The notes below the pieces were generated by a model. The model saw only the letters and a program-made list of their open reading frames with translations. It was not told the DNA's origin and made no database searches. This document shows, piece after piece, positions 42,290 to 52,796 of a DNA stretch of 64,000 nucleotides (within the stretch, counting starts at the first letter, position 1; the number at the start of each line of letters is the position of its first letter). Made by a program: the position numbers and the translations under genes. The DNA is from Haemophilus haemolyticus (lineage in GTDB: Bacteria > Pseudomonadota > Gammaproteobacteria > Enterobacterales > Pasteurellaceae): positions 62,001 to 126,000 of the forward strand of contig NZ_QQKA01000002.1 of assembly GCF_003493605.1 (NCBI RefSeq). The letters are read 5' to 3'.

Positions 42290-43732
42290 ATGAAACTAGA
42301 TGCTCCTTTTAATTTAGATCCAAATGTAAAAGTGCGTACTCGTTTTGCGCCTAGTCCTACAGGTTATTTACATGTAGGTGGCGCACGTACCGCACTTTAT
42401 TCTTGGTTATACGCAAAACATAATAACGGCGAATTTGTATTACGAATTGAAGACACTGATTTAGAGCGTTCAACACCAGAAGCAACGGCTGCCATTATTG
42501 AAGGCATGGAATGGTTAAATCTTCCGTGGGAACATGGCCCTTACTACCAAACTAAACGCTTTGATCGTTACAACCAAGTGATCGATGAAATGATTGAACA
42601 AGGCTTAGCATATCGTTGCTATTGTACTAAAGATCGCTTAGAAGAACTTCGTCATACTCAAGAACAAAATAAAGAAAAACCACGTTATGATCGTCACTGC
42701 TTACACGATCACAGCCATTCACCTGATGAACCCCACGTTGTACGTTTTAAAAATCCAACTGAAGGCTCGGTAGTATTTGATGATGCCGTACGTGGCCGTA
42801 TTGAAATCAGCAACAGTGAGCTTGATGATCTTATTATTCGTCGTACAGACGGTTCACCAACTTATAACTTCTGCGTAGTTGTAGATGACTGGGACATGGG
42901 CATCACTCATGTGGTACGTGGCGAAGATCATATCAATAACACGCCTCGCCAAATCAATATTTTAAAAGCAATTGGTGCACCAATTCCAACCTATGCGCAC
43001 GTTTCCATGATTAATGGAGATGATGGTCAAAAATTATCTAAACGACATGGCGCAGTGAGCGTCATGCAATATCGTGATGATGGTTACTTACCAGAAGCTT
43101 TAATCAACTATCTCGTACGTTTAGGCTGGGGACATGGCGACCAAGAAATTTTCAGTCGCGAAGAAATGATCAACTATTTCGAATTAGATCACGTTAGCAA
43201 ATCAGCTAGCGCATTTAATACCGAAAAATTACAATGGTTGAATCAACATTATATCCGTGAATTACCACCAGAATACGTGGCTAAACACCTTGAATGGCAT
43301 TACAAAGATCAAGGTATTGATACAAGCAATGGTCCTGCATTAACTGAAATAGTCACCATGCTTGCGGAACGTTGCAAAACCTTAAAAGAAATGGCTAGTT
43401 CAAGCCGCTACTTCTTTGAAGAGTTTGAAACCTTTGATGAAGCCGCAGCGAAAAAACATTTCAAAGGCAATGCTGCCGAAGCGCTTGCAAAAGTGAAAGA
43501 AAAATTAACCGCACTTTCTAGCTGGGATTTGCATTCTACTCACGAAGCGATTGAGCAAACGGCTGCTGAACTAGAAGTGGGCATGGGTAAAGTTGGTATG
43601 CCATTACGTGTCGCTGTGACAGGTTCTGGTCAATCGCCATCAATGGATGTTACCCTAGTCGGTATCGGCAGAGATCGCGTACTTGCGCGTATTCAGCGTG
43701 CTATTGATTTTATTCATGCACAAAACGCTTAA
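42290..43732 (+). CDS. gltX: Glutamyl-tRNA synthetase
   Basis: GltX charges tRNA-Glu. The 480-residue class I synthetase has the HIGH-type motif in [19 protein letters not shown] and the KMSKS-type motif as KLSKRHG, with the discriminating cysteines and histidines of the mid region ([17 protein letters not shown]). It is divergent from the tRNA-Val cluster. A strong promoter for tRNA-Ala follows its stop. Confidence 0.98.
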   Translation: MKLDAPFNLDPNVKVRTRFAPSPTGYLHVGGARTALYSWLYAKHNNGEFVLRIEDTDLERSTPEATAAIIEGMEWLNLPWEHGPYYQTKRFDRYNQVIDEMIEQGLAYRCYCTKDRLEELRHTQEQNKEKPRYDRHCLHDHSHSPDEPHVVRFKNPTEGSVVFDDAVRGRIEISNSELDDLIIRRTDGSPTYNFCVVVDDWDMGITHVVRGEDHINNTPRQINILKAIGAPIPTYAHVSMINGDDGQKLSKRHGAVSVMQYRDDGYLPEALINYLVRLGWGHGDQEIFSREEMINYFELDHVSKSASAFNTEKLQWLNQHYIRELPPEYVAKHLEWHYKDQGIDTSNGPALTEIVTMLAERCKTLKEMASSSRYFFEEFETFDEAAAKKHFKGNAAEALAKVKEKLTALSSWDLHSTHEAIEQTAAELEVGMGKVGMPLRVAVTGSGQSPSMDVTLVGIGRDRVLARIQRAIDFIHAQNA

Positions 43733-43768
43733 TATTTAATCGGATAACAAACGCATAATAAAATCGTA

Positions 43769-43797
43769 TTGACAGCCACATAGTCAAATTTTATCAT
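43769..43797 (+). promoter_or_regulatory. Promoter of tRNA-Ala
   Basis: A consensus TTGACA and TATCAT are separated by 17 bp, ending 15 nt before the tRNA. Confidence 0.8.
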
Positions 43798-43811
43798 GTT
43801 GCTGTCTTTTA

Positions 43812-43888
<77 letters not shown>

Positions 43889-43897
43889 GTTTATGAG

Positions 43898-43932
43898 AAA
43901 GCCTTGGAATTTTAAATTTCAAGGCTTTTTTG
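43898..43932 (+). terminator. Terminator after tRNA-Ala
   Basis: AAAGCCTTGGAA (43898-43909) pairs with TTCAAGGCTTT (43918-43928) with one bulge, followed by a T run. Confidence 0.85.
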
Positions 43933-44014
43933 TTGCATAATAAAACCAATAAAAATACATCTAATCTCAAAATTCTTGTCACCTTGCATAGTTTTTTTTG
44001 ATTGATTTGATAGA

Positions 44015-44043
44015 TTTCAATCGTTAAAACCTTTTTGTATGAT
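44015..44043 (+). promoter_or_regulatory. Possible promoter of hktE
   Basis: TATGAT at 44038-44043 with a weak TTTCAA 17 bp upstream. Weak -35 elements suit activator-dependent genes; OxyR control of this catalase is known in H. influenzae. I do not claim an OxyR site here. Confidence 0.4.
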
Positions 44044-44096
44044 GTTTACGAAATTTATTTCAACCCTACTTATTTCATACATACAAGGAGTTAATA

Positions 44097-45623
44097 ATGA
44101 GTTCTCAATGCCCTTTTTCGCATTTATCGTCTACTAACCTAACTATGGGAAATGGCGCCCCTGTTGCAGACAATCAAAACAGCTTAACAGCTGGTCCACG
44201 TGGTCCATTACTTGCACAAGATTTATGGCTTAACGAAAAATTAGCTGATTTCGTACGTGAAGTAATCCCTGAGCGTCGTATGCACGCTAAAGGTTCTGGT
44301 GCATTTGGTACTTTTACTGTGACACACGACATTACTAAATATACTCGTGCAAAAATTTTCAGTGAAGTGGGCAAAAAAACAGAAATGTTTGCACGTTTTA
44401 CTACCGTGGCAGGCGAACGTGGTGCAGCAGATGCTGAGCGTGATATTCGTGGTTTTGCATTAAAATTCTATACTGAAGAAGGTAACTGGGATTTAGTAGG
44501 TAACAATACGCCAGTATTCTTCTTACGTGATCCACGTAAATTCCCAGATTTAAACAAAGCGGTAAAACGCGATCCACGTACTAATATGCGTTCAGCAACT
44601 AACAACTGGGATTTCTGGACATTATTACCAGAAGCATTACACCAAGTCACTGTTGTAATGAGTGATCGTGGTATTCCTGCAAGCTATCGCCATATGCACG
44701 GTTTCGGTTCTCACACTTATAGTTTCTGGAACGAAGCGGGCGAGCGTTTTTGGGTAAAATTCCACTTCCGTACTCAACAAGGTATTAAAAATTTAACAGA
44801 TGCTGAAGCTGCAGAAATTATTGCAAATGACCGTGAAAGCCATCAACGTGATTTATATGAAGCAATTGAACGTGGTGATTTCCCTAAATGGACATTATTT
44901 GTACAAATTATGCCAGAAGCAGATGCGGAAAAAGTGCCTTATCATCCATTCGACTTAACCAAAGTATGGCCGAAAAAAGACTACCCATTAATTGAAGTTG
45001 GTGAATTTGAATTAAACCGTAACCCAGAAAACTTCTTCGCTGATGTAGAACAATCTGCATTTGCACCAAGTAACTTGGTTCCGGGTATCGGTGCAAGTCC
45101 TGACAGAATGTTACAAGCTCGTTTATTTAACTATGCGGATGCACAACGTTACCGTCTAGGTGTGAACTATCGCCAAATTCCAGTAAACCGTCCACGTTGC
45201 CCTGTTCATAGCAACCAACGTGATGGTCAAGGTCGTGTAGATGGTAACTACGGTAGCTTGCCACACTACGAGCCAAACAGCTTCAGCCAATGGCAACAAC
45301 AACCAGATTTTGCTGAGCCACCACTTCGTATCAATGGCGATGCGGCACACTGGGATTATCGCAACGATGATAACGACTACTTCAGCCAACCGCGTGCATT
45401 ATTTAACTTAATGAATCCAGAGCAAAAACAAGCATTGTTCAACAATACTGCAGCTGCAATGGGTGATGCACCTGATTTCATCAAATACCGTCATATCCGT
45501 AACTGTCACTGGTGTGATCCTGCATATGGTGAAGGCGTTGCAAAAGCATTGGGCTTAACAGTTGAAGATGCATTAAAAGCACGTGAAACTGACCCAGCAT
45601 TAGGTCAAGGCGGATTGTTATAA
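44097..45623 (+). CDS. hktE: Catalase HktE
   Basis: This 508-residue monofunctional heme catalase degrades hydrogen peroxide. The distal His63 lies in [17 protein letters not shown], the catalytic Asn in [12 protein letters not shown], and the proximal heme-ligand Tyr in [14 protein letters not shown]. The length matches the small-subunit clade of catalases. It is preceded by AAGGAGTTAATA, a strong ribosome-binding site, and followed by a hairpin terminator shared with pyrH. Confidence 0.96.
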   Translation: MSSQCPFSHLSSTNLTMGNGAPVADNQNSLTAGPRGPLLAQDLWLNEKLADFVREVIPERRMHAKGSGAFGTFTVTHDITKYTRAKIFSEVGKKTEMFARFTTVAGERGAADAERDIRGFALKFYTEEGNWDLVGNNTPVFFLRDPRKFPDLNKAVKRDPRTNMRSATNNWDFWTLLPEALHQVTVVMSDRGIPASYRHMHGFGSHTYSFWNEAGERFWVKFHFRTQQGIKNLTDAEAAEIIANDRESHQRDLYEAIERGDFPKWTLFVQIMPEADAEKVPYHPFDLTKVWPKKDYPLIEVGEFELNRNPENFFADVEQSAFAPSNLVPGIGASPDRMLQARLFNYADAQRYRLGVNYRQIPVNRPRCPVHSNQRDGQGRVDGNYGSLPHYEPNSFSQWQQQPDFAEPPLRINGDAAHWDYRNDDNDYFSQPRALFNLMNPEQKQALFNNTAAAMGDAPDFIKYRHIRNCHWCDPAYGEGVAKALGLTVEDALKARETDPALGQGGLL

Positions 45624-45644
45624 TCTCTAGGCTAGAGCCAAACA

Positions 45645-45675
45645 AAAACGGTAGGAATTTTCCTACCGTTTTACT
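45645..45675. terminator. Bidirectional terminator between hktE and pyrH
   Basis: AAAACGGTAGGAA pairs with TTCCTACCGTTTT with almost no loop, between convergent genes. Confidence 0.85.
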
Positions 45676-45687
45676 TTTCAACATTCA

Positions 45688-46401
45688 CTAACAAATAGTG
45701 GTTCCTTCTTCGGTACCAGTCACTACTTGACGTAATGCACCAGGTTTACCCATATTGAATACTCGGATCGGCATGCCATGATCACGAGCTAAAGTAAACG
45801 CAGCTAAGTCCATCACTTGTAATTCTTTATCGATCACTTCTGCATAACTTAAATTTTTATAAAGTTTTGCATCAGAATTTTTCGCAGGATCACAATCATA
45901 TACGCCATCAACTTTAGTCGCTTTCAACACAACATCAGCTTCAATTTCAATACCACGCAAACAAGCAGCAGAATCAGTGGTAAAGAATGGACTTCCTGTT
46001 CCCGCAGAGAAAATGACTACGCGTTTCTCGCGTAACATTTTGATTGCTTCAGACCAGTTATAAGTATCGCAAATACCATTTAATTGGAAAGCGGACATTA
46101 ATTTAGCATTCACATCAGCACGGAATAAAGAATCACGCATTGCCAAACCATTCATCACCGTAGCAAGCATTCCCATATGGTCGCCCACCACGCGATTCAT
46201 CCCCGCTTTTGCTAGTTTTGCGCCACGGAATAAGTTGCCACCACCAAGAACAACACCGACTTCCACGCCCATTTCCACTAATTCTTTAATTTCAACAGCC
46301 ATACGATCGAGAATCGCAGGATCGATACCAAAACCATCTTCTCCTTGTAATGCTTCACCACTTAATTTCAATAAAATACGTTTATAAATTGGTTGGCTCA
46401 T
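45688..46401 (-). CDS. pyrH: UMP kinase PyrH
   Basis: PyrH phosphorylates UMP to UDP. The 237-residue amino-acid-kinase fold protein begins [20 protein letters not shown] and contains [16 protein letters not shown] and [18 protein letters not shown]. Divergent from the second phosphoethanolamine transferase gene. Confidence 0.97.
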   Translation of the reverse strand: MSQPIYKRILLKLSGEALQGEDGFGIDPAILDRMAVEIKELVEMGVEVGVVLGGGNLFRGAKLAKAGMNRVVGDHMGMLATVMNGLAMRDSLFRADVNAKLMSAFQLNGICDTYNWSEAIKMLREKRVVIFSAGTGSPFFTTDSAACLRGIEIEADVVLKATKVDGVYDCDPAKNSDAKLYKNLSYAEVIDKELQVMDLAAFTLARDHGMPIRVFNMGKPGALRQVVTGTEEGTTIC

Positions 46402-46531
46402 TGTTTTTTCCTTCTGGCTTAAAAAATTGGCTTATTCTATAAAATAACCGCTCAAGAGTGAAGAAGTTAAATATGGAAATTCTGAGTGAAAGGTGGATAA
46501 TAGCGACATTTTCTTTTCAGGGAAGACAATT

Positions 46532-48091
46532 ATGAACACGAAAAAAACAAGCCAAATTTTGCCCGCACTTTTTGCGGTGATTTGTGCCGCATTAGCGGGT
46601 TATTTTATTTTAATCGGTTCTGGAATGTTTACAGAACCAAGTGTGGCTCTCATTCTGCTTGCGACAATAACTATTCTCTTATTAAGCAGCAGTAAAAAAT
46701 CCTTCTATTTTATTTTGCTACCGCTTGCATTACTGCATGCTTTTTATACGCCTACGGGGCTAAATTTTGGTCCGCCAAGCTATCAATATATCGCCTCGCT
46801 TTTCGCGACAGATATGTTAGAAACGAAGGAATTTCTATTGCAAATCCCAGTGAGTAGTTACTTAATTGCTTTCGCTATTCCTATTTTTATTTTTCTTCAG
46901 TACAAAAGTGCGGTGAAATTTGGCATAAAATTTTATCGTAATAAAACATTTATAGCCTTGGCGACATTGCTTTTTGCTTACAACATGCCGCTTGCTGAAC
47001 CGATCAAAGAAACAGTAAGTTCCACATTAAAAATTGTAGATGAAGTGCAAAAACTCAAACAAATGTCCCAATCTGATAACTGGGGAAAATCAACATTAGA
47101 AAATTCACGCTATGATGATTATGTGATTGTTCTTGGTGAGAGTGCGCGGAAAGATTATCACCATGCCTACGGCTATCCGATTGAAAACACGCCCTTTATG
47201 TCTAGCGCTAAAGGCACATTGATTGATGGTTTCCGTTCAGCGGGAACAAATACTGTTGCCTCACTTCGACTTATGTTAACCCTTCCTAACAAAGAAAAAT
47301 GGGAACCCAATTACAGTTTGAGTTTAGTCGATCTCATCAAATCTGCAGGCGTGAAAACTTATTGGCTTTCTAATCAAGGTATGCTCGGTGAATTTGATAC
47401 GCCAGTTTCATCCCTTGCATCAAAATCTGATGAAACCTTTTTCTTGAAAAAAGGCGGGAGCTTTAATTCTACTAACTTTAGTGATTTTGATTTATTACCA
47501 AAATTCGCCCAAGTATTAGAAGATCCTGTTCAAGGAAAACGTTTTGTTGTGTTGCATATTTATGGCTCACACCCAATGGCTTGCGATCGTGTCGAAGATT
47601 ATCCAAAAATCTTTGATGATAAAGATCTTAATCCGAGATATGGTTACTTAAATTGCTATGTGTCGTCTATTAAGAAAACTGATGAATTTTTAAAACGTGT
47701 ATATGATCAGCTTGCAGAAAACGCGAAGAAAAATCACCGCACTTTCTCAATGATTTATTTCTCAGATCACGGCTTGTGCCACCAACAAGATGAAAAAAAC
47801 AATATACTTTTGTTCAATCAAAACTGTTTCAGCCGAGAACATCATAATATTCCGCTATTCAAAATTTCGTCAGATGACACCGAACGCAAAGAATATAAGG
47901 TGTTTAAATCAGGTTTAAACTTCTTAGAAGGGATCGCAAATTGGATAGGTATTAAAAATCCTCAATTAATGCAAACAGAAGATTTATTTTCTAACGAATC
48001 GGATAAAAATGACTTTGGATTGCAAAAACGAATTGATGAAAAATATCGTAAAGATGACGATCCTGCCATTGATATTCGTCCTAAACACTAG
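46532..48091 (+). CDS. Phosphoethanolamine transferase, EptA/CptA/OpgE family
   Basis: The start at 46532 follows AGGGAAGACAATT and gives 519 residues; an in-frame upstream start at 46493 is less likely. Five N-terminal membrane segments (residues 1-155) precede a periplasmic sulfatase-like domain. The metal-binding start is [18 protein letters not shown], the probable nucleophile Thr is in [14 protein letters not shown], and [10 protein letters not shown] and REHHNIP provide further metal ligands. Cysteines in the catalytic domain suit disulfide bridges as in EptA. Candidate acceptors are lipid A or LOS core; the sequence alone does not decide. lpxA and lpxB downstream make lipid A. Confidence 0.82.
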   Translation: MNTKKTSQILPALFAVICAALAGYFILIGSGMFTEPSVALILLATITILLLSSSKKSFYFILLPLALLHAFYTPTGLNFGPPSYQYIASLFATDMLETKEFLLQIPVSSYLIAFAIPIFIFLQYKSAVKFGIKFYRNKTFIALATLLFAYNMPLAEPIKETVSSTLKIVDEVQKLKQMSQSDNWGKSTLENSRYDDYVIVLGESARKDYHHAYGYPIENTPFMSSAKGTLIDGFRSAGTNTVASLRLMLTLPNKEKWEPNYSLSLVDLIKSAGVKTYWLSNQGMLGEFDTPVSSLASKSDETFFLKKGGSFNSTNFSDFDLLPKFAQVLEDPVQGKRFVVLHIYGSHPMACDRVEDYPKIFDDKDLNPRYGYLNCYVSSIKKTDEFLKRVYDQLAENAKKNHRTFSMIYFSDHGLCHQQDEKNNILLFNQNCFSREHHNIPLFKISSDDTERKEYKVFKSGLNFLEGIANWIGIKNPQLMQTEDLFSNESDKNDFGLQKRIDEKYRKDDDPAIDIRPKH

Positions 48092-48176
48092 GCTATATTG
48101 AGTGCGTTTTATTTTTAGCTATAAATATCGTATAATCCGAGAGATTTTATTTGTTTATTTTTTGTAAGGTATCAAC

Positions 48177-48623
48177 GTGTCAGAACAACAACCAAGAGTG
48201 ATCGAATCAAAAGAAATTATGACTTTATTACCACATCGCTATCCATTTTTATTAGTGGATCGCGTATTGGATTTTAAAGAAGGCGAATGGTTAAAAGCGA
48301 TTAAAAATATTAGCGTCAATGAGCCTTGTTTCACAGGTCACTTCCCTGGCGAACCTATTTTACCGGGCGTTTTAATTTTAGAAGCTTTGGCACAAGCAAT
48401 GGGTATTTTAGCCTTTAAAACTCACGAATTAAAAGGCGGTGAATTATTCTATTTCGCAGGGATTGATGAAGCGCGCTTTAAACGCCCAGTGTTACCTGGA
48501 GATCAAATGGAATTAAACGTTCAAGTGATTAAAGAACGCCGTGGCATCACTGCATTTACTGGTGTTGCAACCGTAAACGGCGAAATTGCTTGTGAAGCAA
48601 AACTAATGTGCGCTCGTCGTTAA
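48177..48623 (+). CDS. fabZ: 3-hydroxyacyl-ACP dehydratase FabZ
   Basis: FabZ dehydrates 3-hydroxyacyl-ACP in fatty acid elongation. The 148-residue hotdog-fold protein has the catalytic His in [14 protein letters not shown] and the Glu in [11 protein letters not shown]. It uses a GTG start preceded by GTAAGGTATCAAC. A TATAAT at 48131-48136 could serve as its promoter. lpxA follows after 14 nt; FabZ and LpxA compete for the same 3-hydroxyacyl-ACP pool, so the pairing balances phospholipid and lipid A synthesis. Confidence 0.96.
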   Translation: MSEQQPRVIESKEIMTLLPHRYPFLLVDRVLDFKEGEWLKAIKNISVNEPCFTGHFPGEPILPGVLILEALAQAMGILAFKTHELKGGELFYFAGIDEARFKRPVLPGDQMELNVQVIKERRGITAFTGVATVNGEIACEAKLMCARR

Positions 48624-48637
48624 TTAAGGGGGTAAAT

Positions 48638-49426
48638 ATGATCCACCCAAATGCAAAAATCCATCCAACTGCCCTCGTTGAAGAAGGTGCGGTAATTGGC
48701 GAAGATGTTTTTATTGGGCCTTTCTGTATTGTTGAAGGCACTGTTGAAATTAAAGCTCGCACTGTATTGAAATCTCACGTTGTTGTACGTGGTGATACAG
48801 TTATTGGCGAAGATAACGAAATCTATCAATTCGCTAGCATTGGTGAAGTGAACCAAGATTTAAAATATAACGGCGAAGCAACCAAAACGATTATTGGTAA
48901 TGGCAACCGAATCCGTGAACACGTGACAATCCATCGTGGCACGATTCAAGGCGGTGGCGTAACCTCTATTGGCAATAACAATTTATTAATGGTGAATGTT
49001 CACGTTGCACATGATTGTCAAATTAAAAACAACTGTATTTTAGCAAACAATGCAACGCTTGCTGGTCACGTAGAATTAGATGATTTCGTGATTGTTGGTG
49101 GCATGTCAGCAATTCACCAATTTGTAATCGTTGGTGCACACGTCATGTTAGGCGGTGGCTCTATGGTAAGCCAAGATGTACCACCTTACGTTATGGCACA
49201 AGGCAACCACGCCCGTCCATTTGGCGTAAACTTAGAAGGTTTAAAACGTCGTGGTTTTGATAAACCAACTATGCACGCAATCCGTAACGTTTATAAAATG
49301 CTCTATCGTAGCGGTAAAACACTTGAAGAAGTGTTACCAGAAATTGAGCAAATTGCAGAAACCGATTCAGCGATCAGTTTCTTTGTTGAATTTTTCAAAC
49401 GTTCAACTCGCGGTATTATTCGTTAA
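48638..49426 (+). CDS. lpxA: UDP-N-acetylglucosamine acyltransferase LpxA
   Basis: LpxA transfers 3-hydroxymyristate to UDP-GlcNAc, the first step of lipid A synthesis. The 262-residue protein is a left-handed beta helix of hexapeptide repeats over residues 1-190; the catalytic His is within [11 protein letters not shown]. The ATG at 48638 follows AAGGGGGTAAAT. It lies between fabZ and lpxB. Confidence 0.97.
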   Translation: MIHPNAKIHPTALVEEGAVIGEDVFIGPFCIVEGTVEIKARTVLKSHVVVRGDTVIGEDNEIYQFASIGEVNQDLKYNGEATKTIIGNGNRIREHVTIHRGTIQGGGVTSIGNNNLLMVNVHVAHDCQIKNNCILANNATLAGHVELDDFVIVGGMSAIHQFVIVGAHVMLGGGSMVSQDVPPYVMAQGNHARPFGVNLEGLKRRGFDKPTMHAIRNVYKMLYRSGKTLEEVLPEIEQIAETDSAISFFVEFFKRSTRGIIR

Positions 49427-49444
49427 TAAAGTATCTTTGTTTTC

Positions 49445-49480
49445 AACCGCACTTTGCACGCCAAAGTGCGGTTATTTTTT
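49445..49480 (+). terminator. Inverted uptake-signal hairpin between lpxA and lpxB
   Basis: AACCGCACTTTG and CAAAGTGCGGTT form a 12-bp stem with a 5-nt loop, followed by TATTTTTT. It would attenuate or stop transcription between two lipid A genes, only 20 nt before the lpxB start. Confidence 0.78.
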
Positions 49481-49492
49481 AGGATAAATTTG

Positions 49493-50665
49493 ATGAACAA
49501 AACAAATCCAACCATTGCTCTTGTTGCTGGAGAAGTATCTGGTGATATTCTCGGTGCTAGTTTAATTCGCCAGCTCAAAGCTCATTATCCTAATGCTCGC
49601 TTTATTGGCATTGCTGGCCCAAGAATGTTGGCTGAAGGCTGTGAGACGCTTGTCGATATGGAAGAGCTTTCAGTCATGGGTTTGGCTGAAATTTTGAAAC
49701 ATCTTCCTCGTCTGTTGAAAATTCGCAAAAATGTCATTCAAGCCATGTTGCAAGAAAAACCTGATGTCTATATCGGCATTGATGCGCCTGATTTTAATTT
49801 GGATGTAGAACTTAAACTAAAAGCCAACGGAATTAAAACTATTCATTACGTTAGCCCCTCTGTATGGGCATGGCGTCAAAATCGCATCCATAAAATTGCC
49901 AAAGCAACTCATCAAGTTCTTGCCTTTTTGCCTTTTGAGAAAGCTTTTTACGATAAATTTAACGTACCTTGCCGTTTTATTGGACACACAATGGCAGACG
50001 CTATTCCGCTCAAACCAAACCGTGCCGAAGCCTGCCAAATGCTACAGATTGATCCCGCACAGCGCTATTTAGCAATCTTAGTTGGAAGCCGTGGTTCAGA
50101 AGTGGAGTTTCTGGCTGAGCCTTTCTTGAAAACGGCTTTATTGTTAAAAGAACAATTCCCTGATTTACAATTCCTCGTTCCTTTAGTGAACGAAAAACGA
50201 CGAATTCAATTTAAAGCCATTAAAGCTAAAATTGCGCCAAATCTAGACCTGCATTTAATTGATGGTAATGCACGACAAGCAATGATCGCAGCTGATGCAA
50301 CATTGCTTGCTTCAGGAACAGCTGCGCTTGAAGCAATGCTTTGTAAATCACCCATGGTGGTTGGCTATCGAATGAAACCACTGACCTATTTCTTAGCAAA
50401 AAGTTTAGTGAAAACCGATTATATTTCTTTACCAAACTTGCTTGCGAATGAAATGCTCGTGCCTGAAATGATTCAAGAAGAATGCACGCCAGAATTGCTT
50501 GCTGAAAAACTATCTGCTTATCTTTCAGATGATGAAAGTGCGGTAAAAAATCGCCATGTTTTAATTCAGCACTTCACGGATTTACACCAAAAAATTCAAT
50601 GCAATGCCGATAAGCAAGCGGCTCAAGCGGTCATTGATTTATTAGAAGGAAAAGAAAATGTTTGA
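49493..50665 (+). CDS. lpxB: Lipid-A-disaccharide synthase LpxB
   Basis: LpxB condenses UDP-2,3-diacylglucosamine with lipid X to form the lipid A disaccharide. The start at 49493 follows TAGGATAAATTTG and gives 390 residues. Family motifs [14 protein letters not shown] and [18 protein letters not shown] are present, with [11 protein letters not shown] in the C-terminal donor-binding region. Its end overlaps rnhB by 8 nt. A terminator-like hairpin separates it from lpxA, so it may depend on read-through or an internal promoter. Confidence 0.96.
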   Translation: MNKTNPTIALVAGEVSGDILGASLIRQLKAHYPNARFIGIAGPRMLAEGCETLVDMEELSVMGLAEILKHLPRLLKIRKNVIQAMLQEKPDVYIGIDAPDFNLDVELKLKANGIKTIHYVSPSVWAWRQNRIHKIAKATHQVLAFLPFEKAFYDKFNVPCRFIGHTMADAIPLKPNRAEACQMLQIDPAQRYLAILVGSRGSEVEFLAEPFLKTALLLKEQFPDLQFLVPLVNEKRRIQFKAIKAKIAPNLDLHLIDGNARQAMIAADATLLASGTAALEAMLCKSPMVVGYRMKPLTYFLAKSLVKTDYISLPNLLANEMLVPEMIQEECTPELLAEKLSAYLSDDESAVKNRHVLIQHFTDLHQKIQCNADKQAAQAVIDLLEGKENV

Positions 50666-51251
50666 ATATCCACAAGGCTATGAATTGATCGCTGGCGTTG
50701 ATGAAGTTGGGCGAGGCCCTCTAGTTGGGGCCGTTGTAACGGCTGCCGTCATTTTAGATCCGAATAAGCCAATTGAAGGCCTAGCTGATTCTAAAAAACT
50801 TTCAGAGAAAAAACGTTTAGCCCTTGCTGAAGAAATCAAAGAAAAAGCCCTTGCTTGGGCATTAGGACGAGCAGAAGCTAACGAAATTGACGAGATAAAT
50901 ATCCTGCAAGCCTCCTTGCTGGCAATGACTCGGGCAGTAAAATCTTTAAAAATTCAACCGCACTTTGTGTTGGTTGATGGCAATAAGATCCCAAAAGATT
51001 TAGATATTCCAGCGCAAGCCGTCGTAAAAGGTGATAGCCTTGTAGCGGAAATCAGTGCAGCCTCTATTTTGGCGAAAGTGGCACGAGACCAAGAAATGGA
51101 AGAATTAGACAAGCAATATCCAGAATATGCTTTTGCCCAGCATAAAGGCTACCCGACCAAATTACATTTGGAAAAATTAGCTGAACTAGGCGCGTTACCG
51201 CAACATCGTCGTAGCTTTGCCCCAGTGAAAAAAGCACTAGAAAATCGTTAG
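50658..51251 (+). CDS. rnhB: Ribonuclease HII
   Basis: RnhB cleaves RNA-DNA hybrids and removes misincorporated ribonucleotides. The 197-residue protein has the [15 protein letters not shown] active-site motif with Asp and Glu, a central LVDGNKIP with Asp, and [12 protein letters not shown]. The start overlaps lpxB, indicating coupling, the usual lpxB-rnhB arrangement. Confidence 0.97.
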   Translation: MFEYPQGYELIAGVDEVGRGPLVGAVVTAAVILDPNKPIEGLADSKKLSEKKRLALAEEIKEKALAWALGRAEANEIDEINILQASLLAMTRAVKSLKIQPHFVLVDGNKIPKDLDIPAQAVVKGDSLVAEISAASILAKVARDQEMEELDKQYPEYAFAQHKGYPTKLHLEKLAELGALPQHRRSFAPVKKALENR

Positions 51252-51304
51252 AATTTTAATCGCAAAATGCTTTTATTTTATTAGGCAGTAAAATGTTGAT
51301 AAAA

Positions 51305-51331
51305 CAAAGGGAGTATTAAAAATACTCCCTT
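51305..51331. terminator. Bidirectional terminator between rnhB and the AhpD-like gene
   Basis: AAAGGGAGTATT and AATACTCCCTTT form a 12-bp stem with a 3-nt loop between convergent genes. Confidence 0.85.
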
Positions 51332-51368
51332 TCCTTTAATCAACTTAACTCTATGGAATGACGGGTAA

Positions 51369-51710
51369 TTAACCTTTCTGTACGTTATATGCTTCCAATG
51401 CACGTAAAGAATAAGTATAAGCAGCGCCTGCATTTAATGCGATAGACATTGCTAATGCTGCAGCCACTTCAGCTTCGCTTGCACCAGCTTTTACAGCTTC
51501 TTCTGCGTGTACGCTAATGCAGCTTTCACAACGAGTTGTTACAGCAACGGCTAATGCGATAAGTTCACGAGTTTTAGCGTCAAGCACATTGCCTTCTGCC
51601 GCTGCTGCGCCTAATGCTTGGTAAGCTTGTAACATTTTTGGATATTGTTTACCTAACGCACCAAATGATTTTTTAACGTGTGATGTTTCTTCTTTCCAAT
51701 CTGCAAACAT
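51369..51710 (-). CDS. AhpD-like carboxymuconolactone decarboxylase-family protein
   Basis: This 113-residue helical protein has the CxxC-His motif of AhpD-type proteins in VTTRCESCISVHAEEAV, with acidic residues upstream (AKTRELIALAVA) that complete the proton relay. Such proteins reduce disulfides or act in peroxide and electrophile defence. The length is that of single-domain CMD proteins. It has a GGAGAACATT start region and is divergent from an AraC-type gene 111 nt away, which probably regulates it. Confidence 0.87.
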   Translation of the reverse strand: MFADWKEETSHVKKSFGALGKQYPKMLQAYQALGAAAAEGNVLDAKTRELIALAVAVTTRCESCISVHAEEAVKAGASEAEVAAALAMSIALNAGAAYTYSLRALEAYNVQKG

Positions 51711-51821
51711 AATGTTCTCCTAAATATATTGAATTAATAACGAACTGGTGTGGCAAATTATAGGCGGATTGGATTATGATACTTGCTTATTTATCTCAAT
51801 TTTTATCGCTAACATCTCATT

Positions 51822-52718
51822 ATGGATTATTTAGATAAACTCACCCATTTAGCACAAGTGCGTGGGGAAATTAATATTCGCTGTGAATTTCAAGGTGAAT
51901 GGCAAATCGCCCATCAAGAAAAAGATGCAGGAAAAGGCGTATTCCATCTTATTGAACAAGGCGAATGCTGGCTTACACTCGGACAAAAGCAATTTCATTT
52001 AAAGGAAGGTGATATCTTTTTCCTTCCACAAAATCAACCGCACTTTATGCGTCATTCGTCTGATAAAACAAAGGACGCGTCATTGAAAAAAAGCTGGCAA
52101 GGTGCATTTGAATTGTATCAAGTAGGGCAAGGCACACCAGATTTAAAAATGTTCTGCGGGGCGTTTTATTATCAGCAAGATGCTCTCCTCACCGCTTCTA
52201 TGCCTGAATACTTGCATCTCAATTTATGCGATACACCGATTCATCCTTTGGTTCAGCTTTTTCTACAAGAAGCACAAAAAAACGATGCAGGCACGAAATC
52301 AGTCGTCGATGCACTCTCGAATGTACTTTTAATTTATATTTTACGCCATGCGATTCAAGAGAACTTAATTACAGGCGGTGTGCTACTCGCGTTGCAAGAT
52401 AAGCGATTAAATGCGGTGCTAGGTGCGATATTACAACGTCCTCAAGAAGATTGGCGAATTGAACAATTAGCCGATCTTTCTGCAATGTCTCGTGCAAACT
52501 TTATTCGTGTTTTTCAACAACAACTTGGTATGTCGCCAGGGCGTTTTATTACTCAAGTGCGGTTACAATCGGCAGCGTTTTTATTAAAGCAATCCCAACA
52601 ATCCGTTCTTGCTATTGCTTTAGAGGTGGGGTATCAATCGGAGGCGCATTTTAGTAAAGCCTTTAAGAATTACTACCAACTTTCTCCAAGCCAATACAGA
52701 AAATCTGCCAGCCTATAA
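51822..52718 (+). CDS. AraC-family transcriptional regulator with cupin N-terminal domain
   Basis: This 298-residue protein has an N-terminal cupin-type ligand-binding domain (residues 1-120, for example LKEGDIFFLPQNQPHFM) and a C-terminal double helix-turn-helix (SAMSRANFIRVFQQQLGMSP, then the AraC signature VGYQSEAHFSKAFKNYYQLS). The ligand is unknown; some relatives control stress genes in response to electrophiles. It is divergent from the AhpD-like gene and 78 nt upstream of the ABC exporter gene, so both are candidate targets. Confidence 0.88.
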   Translation: MDYLDKLTHLAQVRGEINIRCEFQGEWQIAHQEKDAGKGVFHLIEQGECWLTLGQKQFHLKEGDIFFLPQNQPHFMRHSSDKTKDASLKKSWQGAFELYQVGQGTPDLKMFCGAFYYQQDALLTASMPEYLHLNLCDTPIHPLVQLFLQEAQKNDAGTKSVVDALSNVLLIYILRHAIQENLITGGVLLALQDKRLNAVLGAILQRPQEDWRIEQLADLSAMSRANFIRVFQQQLGMSPGRFITQVRLQSAAFLLKQSQQSVLAIALEVGYQSEAHFSKAFKNYYQLSPSQYRKSASL

Positions 52719-52796
52719 ATTGGAGAATTTTTACGCTATAATCGCCAAGTTTTTTGAAAGGCAACATCTGTTGCCTTTTCTTTTTAAGGAAAAGAT

